Shown here: positions 27,920 through 35,643 of the stretch, piece after piece | How the letters are laid out: each line of letters starts with the position of its first letter | How positions within the stretch are numbered: position 1 is the stretch's first letter | NCBI GenBank assembly: GCA_012719855.1 | Contig: JAAXZN010000050.1 | Span: 124,001-188,000 of the forward strand | DNA from: Serratia liquefaciens | Lineage (GTDB): Bacteria; Pseudomonadota; Gammaproteobacteria; Enterobacterales; Enterobacteriaceae | Reading direction: 5' to 3' | DNA: 64,000 nt | Notes under the pieces: generated by a model | Seen by the model: only the letters and a program-made list of their open reading frames with translations | The model's database searches: none | What the model was told of the DNA's origin: nothing | Position numbers and translations under genes: made by a program

Positions 27920-28636
27920 TTAAATCAGCTGTAAATACACCGCTTTTGCGGTGGCGGCGGTTTTATTGGCCACCGACAGCTTTTTAATCGAGTTACCGAT
28001 GTGGAAATTTACGGTGCGCTCACTCAGCCCCATTAACAATGCCGTTTCTTCCGAAGTTTTGCCTTCGCTGCACCAGCGTAAAATATCTTTCTCACGCAGC
28101 GTCAGCACATCCTTTATCGCCTCGTCGTTTACCGATATTAATGCTTCGCGCAGCGTCTTGTGGGCGATCTGCGCCAGCCACAGAAAGAAAGTTTCGTTAC
28201 GAGCCCCGGCCTGCGGGGACTGAGCGGGGATACTCTTACCGGCAAAAGTAAGGATGCCCAGCCGACCGTAGCAATCCTTGACGGACTGTGACCATCCCTC
28301 GCGGATGCCGTACTGCGCCATGCGCCACCACAGCTCCGGTTTATCCCGGTAGAACGGCTCGTCCCAATAGAATTGCAGCGTAGAGTGATGGGCCTGTTCG
28401 ATCATCGGATCCTGCAGATAGATCCGCAGTTTGCGGCAATCTTCCAGATACTGCGCGGGATAATTACCCTCTATCAACATCTTGGGTCGGCTGGCCGGGT
28501 AGCAGGAAAAGACCGTATAAGAGAAGTACTCGAAACCCAGCGCCTGGGCGCAAGGTGCCAGACGGCTTAAAAAAAGGTCGCGGTCAGACAGGCTACTAAG
28601 CAGATCATCCATCAAAGGCTGAAAGTGAGTGTCCAT
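27920..28636 (-). CDS. LuxR-family solo regulator with autoinducer-binding domain
   Basis: 238 residues from the ATG at 28636 (GGAGAA upstream). The N-terminal domain (about 15-160) has the autoinducer-binding layout and the C-terminus (from about 175) a LuxR HTH (LTLREKDILRWCSEG, LSERTVNFHIGNSIKKL). In the ligand pocket, D76-P77, W91 and G114 are kept. The two aromatic residues that normally hold the acyl-homoserine lactone (W57 and Y61 in TraR) are Tyr63 and Cys67 here. No luxI-type gene is in the window. It is divergent from the CoA-enzyme/ALAS-like operon and is the obvious candidate regulator of it. Confidence 0.88.
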   Translation of the reverse strand: MDTHFQPLMDDLLSSLSDRDLFLSRLAPCAQALGFEYFSYTVFSCYPASRPKMLIEGNYPAQYLEDCRKLRIYLQDPMIEQAHHSTLQFYWDEPFYRDKPELWWRMAQYGIREGWSQSVKDCYGRLGILTFAGKSIPAQSPQAGARNETFFLWLAQIAHKTLREALISVNDEAIKDVLTLREKDILRWCSEGKTSEETALLMGLSERTVNFHIGNSIKKLSVANKTAATAKAVYLQLI

Positions 28637-28981
28637 AACACGGGTTCTCCAGAGCACAGCGCCGCAATCATTAAGTGAGGTTAACTATAGTGGAGGGCTC
28701 AGAACGACAACAGCCGTTTCATATAATAAAAAATACCATGGCTATAACAAAAACAGCTATTCCCCTGCCATTATTAATAAATAACGACTTTATATTTCAC
28801 CGGCGCCACGAATTACGCGAATAACATAAAGCCTATTTATTGTAAACCTGTCACTTCTACCGTTAGACAGTCACACCGCCGCCAATTACCTTCGCCATAG
28901 GCACCTGGTGCTTTTTAAAGCCGAATAAAATATAAGCATTTGCGAATTTTGCAAAGCAGAAGAATACTCACGGGGATTTTT
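28637..28981. promoter_or_regulatory. Divergent control region, luxR-like gene / acyl-CoA operon
   Basis: AT-rich 345-base region. CTGTC at 28848-28852 and GACAG at 28866-28870 make an inverted repeat, longer than the usual 20-bp lux box. GCACCTGGTGC at 28901-28911 is a perfect palindrome closer to the operon start. CATATAATAAAA near 28722 could be a -10 region. Site assignments are tentative. Confidence 0.45.
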
Positions 28982-30511
28982 ATGGCAGAGAATAATACGG
29001 CAATAAATTCGGTCGCCGTGATTGGCGCCGGAACCATGGGCAGAGGCATTGCCTATCTTTTGGCACTGAACGGCATACGAACCCTGCTTTATAATCGTAA
29101 CGGTAATCATCTTAACCAGGCTCGGGATTATATTGTCGGCGACCTGGATAAAAAAATCGACAACGGAAAAATAAGCCAACAGAAAAAGGGCGAGATCCTG
29201 GCCAATCTGGTTTTCTCGCCTGTTTTCGACGCCATTGCCGACAGTGACCTGGTGATTGAAACCATAGCGGAACATGAACCCACCAAGCATGAGATCCTCG
29301 CGGCCATTGCCGCCACGGTAAAAAAAGAGGCTATTATCGCCACCAATACCTCTTCGCTGTCGCTGAATAAACTGGCCGCAGGGATAGAAAACAACTCGCG
29401 CTTTATCGGCCTGCATTTCTTCAACCCGGCACCGCTGATGAAGCTGATCGAAATTATCCCGTCCTATTTTACCGCCCGGGCCACCACCTTACGCTGCCAG
29501 CAGTTGGTCACGGCGATAGGCAAAAAATTTGTGGTTTGCAAAGCCACGCCGGGCTTTATCGTCAATCGCATGGCGCGACCTTTTTATCTGGAAGGTTTTC
29601 GCCTGCTGGAGGAAAACGTGGCGCTGGCACCGCAAATCGACCGCGCACTGAAGGCCGGAGGCCACTTTCGCATGGGGCCTTTGGAGCTGACTGATTTTAT
29701 CGGTCAGGACATTAATTATCAGGTCAGCAGCCAGATTTGGCAGGACATGCAGTATGACCCCCGCTATACCCCCGGCCATTTGCAACGTTCGCTGGTGGAT
29801 GCCGGGCTGTTGGGGAAGAAAAACGGGCGCTCTTTTTTTTCCCCCTCGGCTGACGCAGCCAACCCACCGGCTACCGGCGGCGGTACGCTGAGCTCGCTGC
29901 ATTTTTTTGGCGAACACCCGCTGTTTGATCTGCTGCAACAGCACGCCTTCGCGACCTGGGCCCCCCTGGCAATAACACGTCAGCCGGAACACCCGGTTCT
30001 GGGCCGTTTTATCCAGGTGAATGACAGTCTGGCAGTCAAAATCACCGACGGGCGAACGGCCAATCAGCTTGCCGAGCTGGCGGGCCTCGATACCTTCGTG
30101 GTCGACGTTGCACTGAACTATGCCAACACCGCTTTTCTGGTGGCCGCCCACAGCCAACAGGCTACCGAGGCGAATAAAGCGCTGTTCCTCACGCTGCTGC
30201 AAACGGTGATCCCGCAGGTGGAGTTTGTTAAAGATTCCCCAGGCCTGATCGTCGCCCGGGTTCTGAGCAGCCTGATCAATGAGTCGGTGATCATGGTGGA
30301 GAGCGGAGTTTGTAGCCGAGAAGACATCGATATCGCCGCCGTGGCCGGCGTCAACTATGCCGACGGCATTTTTGCCTGGCTGGCGCAGCTCGGGCAGAAA
30401 AACGTGAAATCGACGCTGGATAATATGGCGCAACTGCTGCATTCCGCCCGCTATTACCCGCACTACTCGTTGCTCCACGCTACCAGGCCCGAGCTGGCCG
30501 TCGCGCCATGA
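28982..30511 (+). CDS. 3-hydroxyacyl-CoA dehydrogenase, PaaH-like, fused C-terminal domains
   Basis: NAD-dependent interconversion of 3-oxo- and 3-hydroxyacyl-CoA. 509 residues from the ATG at 28982. Rossmann motif VIGAGTMGRGIAYLLALNG at about residues 12-30. Catalytic region ATNTSSLSLNKLA and GLHFFNPAPLMKL (catalytic His). First C-terminal 3HCDH domain (GFIVNRMARPFYLEG) and a second one at about 385-500 (GLIVARVLSSLINESVIMVE). This two-lobed layout is that of PaaH/PaaC, the 3-hydroxyadipyl-CoA dehydrogenase. First gene of a five-gene operon; the thiolase follows after 9 bases. Confidence 0.9.
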   Translation: MAENNTAINSVAVIGAGTMGRGIAYLLALNGIRTLLYNRNGNHLNQARDYIVGDLDKKIDNGKISQQKKGEILANLVFSPVFDAIADSDLVIETIAEHEPTKHEILAAIAATVKKEAIIATNTSSLSLNKLAAGIENNSRFIGLHFFNPAPLMKLIEIIPSYFTARATTLRCQQLVTAIGKKFVVCKATPGFIVNRMARPFYLEGFRLLEENVALAPQIDRALKAGGHFRMGPLELTDFIGQDINYQVSSQIWQDMQYDPRYTPGHLQRSLVDAGLLGKKNGRSFFSPSADAANPPATGGGTLSSLHFFGEHPLFDLLQQHAFATWAPLAITRQPEHPVLGRFIQVNDSLAVKITDGRTANQLAELAGLDTFVVDVALNYANTAFLVAAHSQQATEANKALFLTLLQTVIPQVEFVKDSPGLIVARVLSSLINESVIMVESGVCSREDIDIAAVAGVNYADGIFAWLAQLGQKNVKSTLDNMAQLLHSARYYPHYSLLHATRPELAVAP

Positions 30512-30520
30512 GGAAAAATA

Positions 30521-31732
30521 ATGACGATTAAAGACGATGGGGTCTATCTGATCGACGGTACGCGCACGGCGATCGGTGCATATGGCGGCAGTCTGGCATT
30601 AACCCGTCCGGACGACATGGCGGCCTCGATTATTCGGGCGTTGCTGCAACGACACCCGGAAAGCGAGCCGGATATCGATGAGGTGGTGCTGGGCTGCGCC
30701 AATCAGGCCGGTGAAGACAACCGTAACGTCGCACGCATGGCGGCGTTGTTGTCCGGTTTGGATCAGGGAGTACCGGCGATTACCCTTAACCGGCTGTGCG
30801 CCTCCGGTCTGGACGCCGTGATTTATGCCGGCGCAAAAATCAAAAGCGGCCTTAGCGATCTGGTGTTGGCGGGCGGTGTCGAAAGCATGAGCCGCGCGCC
30901 CTATGTAATGGGCAAAAGCGAAACGCCTTTCGACAAGGGGATCAAACTGTTCGATACCACGCTGGGCTGGCGTTTTGTCAATCCGCAGTTGGCACAACGC
31001 TATGGCAGCGATCCATTGGGTATCACGGCCGAAAACGTCGCGCAGCAATACCGCATATCCCGCGAGGATCAGGATAATTTTGCCCTGGCGTCGCAGCAGA
31101 AGGCCTGGCGGGCTATCGAAAATGGCCGATTGGCCAGGGAGATCACCGCGCTGGATGTGCAGATCGATCGCAAAACTCGCCAATCCTTCGCTCAAGATGA
31201 GTTCCCGCGCCAGACCACGTTGCAAAAACTGCAGGCGCTGAAACCGGCCTTCACCGCCGAAGGCTCGGTCACCGCCGGCAATGCCTCCGGTATCAATGAC
31301 GGCGCCGCCGTGCTGTTGCTGGCCAGCGGTCGCTATGTCAAGCGCAAGTCACTCCAGCCGCTGGCGGAAATTGGCGACAGCGCCAGCGCCGGCGTTGCCC
31401 CCTCGTTGATGGGGATTGGGCCAATCGCCGCGACCGAGCGCCTGCTGACGCGAACCGGTTTTACGCTGAACGATTTCGACATCATTGAAATTAATGAGGC
31501 GTTTGCCGCGCAGGTGTTGGCGACGCTGCAAAGCTGGCACATCGACTTCGACGATGCGCGAGTCAATCCGAACGGCGGTGCCATCGCCCTCGGGCATCCG
31601 CTGGGCATGTCCGGCGCGCGACTGGTGCTTTCCAGCGCGCTGGAGTTACATACCCGGCAATTAAACAATGCGCTGGTGACAATGTGTGTCGGTGTCGGCC
31701 AGGGTGTTTCACTGGTGATTAAAGCCCTCTAA
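30521..31732 (+). CDS. PaaJ/PcaF-like 3-oxoadipyl-CoA thiolase
   Basis: Thiolase of 403 residues catalysing reversible Claisen condensation. GCANQAGEDNRNVARMA and GGVESMSRAPYVMGK are nearly the sequence of 3-oxoadipyl-CoA thiolases. The acyl-accepting cysteine is in LNRLCASGLD (about residue 92), the acid/base residues in GGAIALGHPLGMSG and MCVGVGQG. In degradation this enzyme yields succinyl-CoA and acetyl-CoA; here, without paa genes, it could run in the building direction. The 3-hydroxyacyl-CoA partner is directly upstream. Confidence 0.9.
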   Translation: MTIKDDGVYLIDGTRTAIGAYGGSLALTRPDDMAASIIRALLQRHPESEPDIDEVVLGCANQAGEDNRNVARMAALLSGLDQGVPAITLNRLCASGLDAVIYAGAKIKSGLSDLVLAGGVESMSRAPYVMGKSETPFDKGIKLFDTTLGWRFVNPQLAQRYGSDPLGITAENVAQQYRISREDQDNFALASQQKAWRAIENGRLAREITALDVQIDRKTRQSFAQDEFPRQTTLQKLQALKPAFTAEGSVTAGNASGINDGAAVLLLASGRYVKRKSLQPLAEIGDSASAGVAPSLMGIGPIAATERLLTRTGFTLNDFDIIEINEAFAAQVLATLQSWHIDFDDARVNPNGGAIALGHPLGMSGARLVLSSALELHTRQLNNALVTMCVGVGQGVSLVIKAL

Positions 31733-31747
31733 TGCAAGGAATTCCGT

Positions 31748-32959
31748 ATGAGCGTATTGAACATTCTTGAAGAAAAACTGGCCGAAACCAAAAAACAGGG
31801 CCGGTTCCGCGAGTTCCTCAACCTGGAACGCAGCGTACTGGATAAACCCTGGGCCACCAGCCACGGGCAACAGGGTGAGCGTCGTCTGAACGTCTGGTGC
31901 TCCAATGACTATCTGGCGATGAGCCATCACCCCAAGGTGATTCTGGCCACCACCGAGGCGGTAAACCGTGTCGGGCTGGGTACCTGCGGGGCACGCAGTA
32001 TTTCCGGCACTTCGATCTACCACAGCGAGTTGGAAACCTTGCTGGCCACGGCCTACGGCAAGGAGTCCGCGCTGTTGTTCACCACCGGCTTTGGGGCTAA
32101 TGACGCCACGCTCTCGACGCTGTGCGACGCCATTCCCAACCTGATCGTCTTTTCTGATGAGCTGAACCATGCTTCGATGATTTACGGCATTCGCTACAGC
32201 AAAGCGGAGAAGAAAATCTTTCGCCACAATGACGTTGCGCACCTGGCCGAGCTGCTGCAGGAAGCCGATCCGCAGCGTCCCAAGCTGATCGCCTTCGAAT
32301 CGCTCTATTCGATGGACGGCGACTTTGCCCCGCTGGCGCAGATTGTCGCGCTGGCGGAGAAACATCAGGCGCTGACTTATCTGGACGAAATCCACTCCGC
32401 CGGCGTTTACGGCCAGCGGGGCCTGGGCTATGCCGAACAACTGGGCCTGCTGGACAAGATCACCATCATTCAGGGGGGCTTTGGTAAGTCCTACGGCGCT
32501 GCCGGTGGCTATATCGCTGCGCCGCGCGTGGTGGTCGAAGCCGTGCGCAGTTGGGCACCGGCGTTCGTCTTCAGCACCTCCTCCCCCGCGCCGGTGGTGG
32601 CGGCGGCGCTGGCCAGCTTCAAATACAACCTGGAGCATGACAACCAACGCAAACATCTGCTGGCGATTATCGATCACCTGAAATCCGGCCTGCGCACCGC
32701 CGGTATTCCACTGGTCTCGGAGGACAGCCATATTCTGCCGATGCTGGTCGGCGATCCACACAGGAACAAACACATCAGCAAACAACTGCTCGATGAGTAC
32801 GATATTTACGTGCAACCGGTCAATGCCCCGACGGTGCCGGCCGGCAGCGAGCGTTTGCGGGTTACGCCGACCTCGGCCCATACTCATGAGGATGTGGAGT
32901 ATTTCCTGGTGGCGCTGAGCAAAGTCTGGGCCGCCAATACGTTACGGAGAGCGGGATGA
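31748..32959 (+). CDS. 5-aminolevulinate-synthase-like alpha-oxoamine synthase
   Basis: PLP enzyme (fold type I) condensing an acyl-CoA with an amino acid to an aminoketone. 403 residues, ALAS length and pattern: VWCSNDYLAMSHHPKV, GKESALLFTTGF, LNHASMI, YLDEIHSAGVYG, the PLP lysine in GGFGKSYG, and IYVQPVNAPTVPAGSERLR. In Rhodobacter ALAS, Arg21, Thr83 and Asn85 hold the succinyl carboxylate. Here Arg21 is kept but the others are Ala82 and Ser84 (GARSISG in place of GTRNISG), so the acyl donor is probably not succinyl-CoA. Enterics make haem from glutamyl-tRNA, so a haem role is unlikely. The stop overlaps the MFS start (ATGA). Confidence 0.9.
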   Translation: MSVLNILEEKLAETKKQGRFREFLNLERSVLDKPWATSHGQQGERRLNVWCSNDYLAMSHHPKVILATTEAVNRVGLGTCGARSISGTSIYHSELETLLATAYGKESALLFTTGFGANDATLSTLCDAIPNLIVFSDELNHASMIYGIRYSKAEKKIFRHNDVAHLAELLQEADPQRPKLIAFESLYSMDGDFAPLAQIVALAEKHQALTYLDEIHSAGVYGQRGLGYAEQLGLLDKITIIQGGFGKSYGAAGGYIAAPRVVVEAVRSWAPAFVFSTSSPAPVVAAALASFKYNLEHDNQRKHLLAIIDHLKSGLRTAGIPLVSEDSHILPMLVGDPHRNKHISKQLLDEYDIYVQPVNAPTVPAGSERLRVTPTSAHTHEDVEYFLVALSKVWAANTLRRAG

Positions 32960-34152
32960 AGTTGACGGACTATAACGGCCATTTTCTTACGCTGTGCCTG
33001 ATGGCTACCGGCACCTTTGCCATCGGTACCGATGCGTTTATCGTCGCCGGCATACTTGACGAGATTTCCGGCACCTTTGCCGTCAGCCCCGCGCAGGCGG
33101 GGCAGTTAATCTCGGTCTTCGCCCTGGCCTATATGGTGTTCGCTCCGCTGACCGCCTGGCTGCTGGGCAACCTCAACCGCAAACATATCTTGCAGCTGGC
33201 TCTGCTGTTGTTTATCGCCGGTAACCTGGTTTGCGCCTACGCCGACAGCTTTTTGCAAATCTCTGCCGGGCGCGTACTGGCGGCGCTGGGGGCGGCTTGC
33301 TACACGCCGCAGGCCGCCGCCGCCGCGGTAGGGTTGGTATCGGAAAAACGCCGCGGGCTGGCGATATCGATTGTGTATGGCGGCATGACGCTGGCTATCG
33401 CGCTGGGCATTCCCTTCGGCACCTTCCTGGCCAAGCTGATCGGCTGGCGGGAGATCTTCCTGCTGATCGCCCTGTTAGGTGCCGTTGCACTGCTGGGGCT
33501 TTCACTGGCGCTGAACGCCATCGCCGCGCCGGGGAAACATACGCTGAAAGAGCGGTTGGCCCCGCTACGGCAAAAGGCAGTGCTGACCACGCTGCTGATC
33601 ACTTTCTTCGCGGTCTGCTCCGAACATATTGTTTACAGCTATGTGAGCGTATTGCTGAAGAATACTCAGTTGGGCCCGGAGGCGATTTTGCCCATCGCGC
33701 TGCTGATCTTCGGTATTGGGGCCGTCATCGGCAATTTCGTTTCCGGTTTATTGACCGATACCTTCGGCAGTAAATTTGTCCTGCTGTTTTCCGTGTCGAT
33801 TCAAACCCTCTCGCTGTTCCTGCTGGCCTTTTACGTCACTTCCCCCTGGTGGGTGCTGGCAATATTTCTGGTGTGGGGGATTACCGGCTGGATGTATCTG
33901 GTACCTATTCAGCACCACTTGTTGTCGCTGTCCAAACGTTTTGGCGCGCTGACGGTGTCGCTGAACAGCTCGGTATTGTATGCCGGCATTGCGGCGGGGG
34001 GCATGCTCGGCGGCCTGACGCTGTATACCTTGCCTGCCTATTACCTGCCGCTGTTTTCATTGCCGCTGGGGGCCATCGCCCTGCTGCTGACGCTGGTGTT
34101 CTTCCAGGGAGAAAAAGCCCATGACGGACCTGCCGCCACCGGTGCTGTATGA
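32956..34152 (+). CDS. MFS transporter, DHA1-type exporter
   Basis: 398-residue membrane protein with twelve predicted spans, of the arabinose-efflux/drug:H+ antiporter-1 kind (TFAIGTDAFIVAGIL at the first helix, a YMVFAPL segment, NRKH in the 2-3 loop). It shares ATGA with the aminoketone synthase and overlaps the hydratase by 32 bases. That coupling suggests export of the operon product, or its uptake. Confidence 0.88.
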   Translation: MKLTDYNGHFLTLCLMATGTFAIGTDAFIVAGILDEISGTFAVSPAQAGQLISVFALAYMVFAPLTAWLLGNLNRKHILQLALLLFIAGNLVCAYADSFLQISAGRVLAALGAACYTPQAAAAAVGLVSEKRRGLAISIVYGGMTLAIALGIPFGTFLAKLIGWREIFLLIALLGAVALLGLSLALNAIAAPGKHTLKERLAPLRQKAVLTTLLITFFAVCSEHIVYSYVSVLLKNTQLGPEAILPIALLIFGIGAVIGNFVSGLLTDTFGSKFVLLFSVSIQTLSLFLLAFYVTSPWWVLAIFLVWGITGWMYLVPIQHHLLSLSKRFGALTVSLNSSVLYAGIAAGGMLGGLTLYTLPAYYLPLFSLPLGAIALLLTLVFFQGEKAHDGPAATGAV

Positions 34153-34840
34153 GCAACAGGACGGCATCGCCGTGATTACCCTGAACCGGCCGGAAAAAAA
34201 GAACGCCATCAATTTGGCGATGGCTCGCCTGATCCAACGCTATCTGCAACAGGCCGAGCAGGATGACAAGGTTCGGGTGATCCTGTTGACCGGGCAGCCA
34301 CAGGTGTTCTCTGCCGGGATGGACGTCAAAGCATTTCAACAGGGCGAACTTCCGGTGGTCGAGCCGGAAGGCTTTGCCGGCCTGGTGCATGCGCAGCTCA
34401 CCAAGGTGATTATCGCCGCCGTGGACGGTATCGCCTTCGGTGGAGGGTTTGAAATAGCGCTGGCCTGCGACCTGATCGTAGCCGGGCGAGATGCGCAATT
34501 CAGTTTCCCGGAGACCGGGCTGGGGCTGATTGCAGCACAAGGAGGATGTTCACGCCTGCCGGCGCGCATCTCCCCCTATATCGCCCTCGACTGGTTGCTG
34601 ACCGGCCGCTTGATAGGCGCGGAGGAGGCCTGGCGGCACGGGGTTTTTTCACGTATCAGTGAGGGAAGCGCTCTGGAGGACGCACGGCTGATCGCCCAGC
34701 AAATTGCCCAGAAAAACCCGTTGGCTACCCAGGCGGTAAAAGCCATAGTTCGTCATGGAATGGCGCAACATGAGGCCCCCAGCTTTGATTACCAACAAAG
34801 TTGGGTCGATCAGGTGCGGTTGGCGGCAAAAGGCTTTTAA
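34121..34840 (+). CDS. Enoyl-CoA hydratase/isomerase family protein
   Basis: 239-residue crotonase-fold enzyme. Oxyanion-hole segments SAGMDVKAF and DGIAFGGGFEIALACD; both hydratase glutamates are present (GGGFEIAL and QFSFPETGLG), so true hydratase/dehydratase activity is plausible. In this context it would interconvert 3-hydroxyacyl- and 2-enoyl-CoA. Last gene of the operon, starting inside the MFS gene and followed by a terminator. Confidence 0.9.
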   Translation: MTDLPPPVLYEQQDGIAVITLNRPEKKNAINLAMARLIQRYLQQAEQDDKVRVILLTGQPQVFSAGMDVKAFQQGELPVVEPEGFAGLVHAQLTKVIIAAVDGIAFGGGFEIALACDLIVAGRDAQFSFPETGLGLIAAQGGCSRLPARISPYIALDWLLTGRLIGAEEAWRHGVFSRISEGSALEDARLIAQQIAQKNPLATQAVKAIVRHGMAQHEAPSFDYQQSWVDQVRLAAKGF

Positions 34841-34916
34841 GAGCATTCTGAAGGAATGGCAATCATTCGCAGTCTAATTTTTAATCACTACAAGACCGTG
34901 TTTGAGAAGCCATTGA

Positions 34917-34939
34917 CCCCGCTGTGCGGGGATTTTTTT
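34917..34939 (+). terminator. Terminator of the acyl-CoA/aminoketone operon
   Basis: Stem CCCCGC/GCGGGG with loop TGT, then T7. Confidence 0.93.
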
Positions 34940-34945
34940 GCCTGG

Positions 34946-35245
34946 TTAACTTTTCTCTGAGGGAAAAGGCTGCATAAACAAAAAGGTACAAGGCTTGCTC
35001 TGATGCTGATTGATTAACGGCACCAGGCGTCTGAAATGTTCGGTTTGACAGTGCACGTCCAACGCCGCCCGGTCGGGCCACTCCTCGACGAAAATAAAAT
35101 GCCCCGGATCCTGATGGTCAATAAACAACTCATAAGAGAGGCAGAGTGCCTCCTGACGGGTTTTTTCTACCAATTCCTGATACAGCGGCATCACCGTTTC
35201 AATGCGGTCGTGCTTGATAAAATCTTCAGCAATCACCTTTAGCAT
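34946..35245 (-). CDS. ABM-family (YgiN-like) monooxygenase
   Basis: 99-residue protein of the antibiotic-biosynthesis-monooxygenase ferredoxin-like fold: MLKVIAEDFIKHDRIE, YELFIDHQDPGHFIFVEEW, HCQTEHF. Such proteins oxidise quinols or aromatic intermediates without cofactor, or act as small-molecule-binding partners. Convergent with the preceding operon, so a link to it is only positional. Confidence 0.85.
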   Translation of the reverse strand: MLKVIAEDFIKHDRIETVMPLYQELVEKTRQEALCLSYELFIDHQDPGHFIFVEEWPDRAALDVHCQTEHFRRLVPLINQHQSKPCTFLFMQPFPSEKS

Positions 35246-35643
35246 GGCGTCTTTTCCCTTTCAGTTTATCTGTCATCCAGGGCCACTCTACCTTTGAAGA
35301 ACAGACTTTGCCTTTATTAATCGTAGTGATAATTCAAAGTTTGTCATTCAGTGATTACGCGCACAGATATTCATCAGCAGGCTTGAATCACGACCGGCCA
35401 TGTGTGAATTTCAGGTTAACCAATTGTCAATTTTTGGTTTCTATCAACAGATTTACCGTGGCTGCATAGGCCAGGATGGCGTTCATCGCCGTTTTTTTTG
35501 CCATTAAAGGCCTGACCATTAGTCCTTTAGGCCTTTAGTGAAAGCCAAAACCGACGATGAATGTTCCGCAGTGGCAATGGGTGCAGGCAAACTGCCGGTA
35601 TTACGCCGGCCCCAGTCGTTCAACCTGTTTGAGAGGGTAACCC
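35246..35643. promoter_or_regulatory. Promoter region of the ABM and ACS-type MFS genes
   Basis: 398 non-coding bases. TAAAGGCCT (35505-35513) and AGGCCTTTA (35529-35537) are perfect 9-bp inverted arms separated by 15 bases, upstream of the MFS gene; a possible operator. Confidence 0.45.

Noticed and set aside
31748-32959. ALAS-like gene as a haem biosynthesis gene
   Set aside because: Enterics use the glutamyl-tRNA route. The gene sits in an acyl-CoA operon and two succinyl-binding residues are changed.
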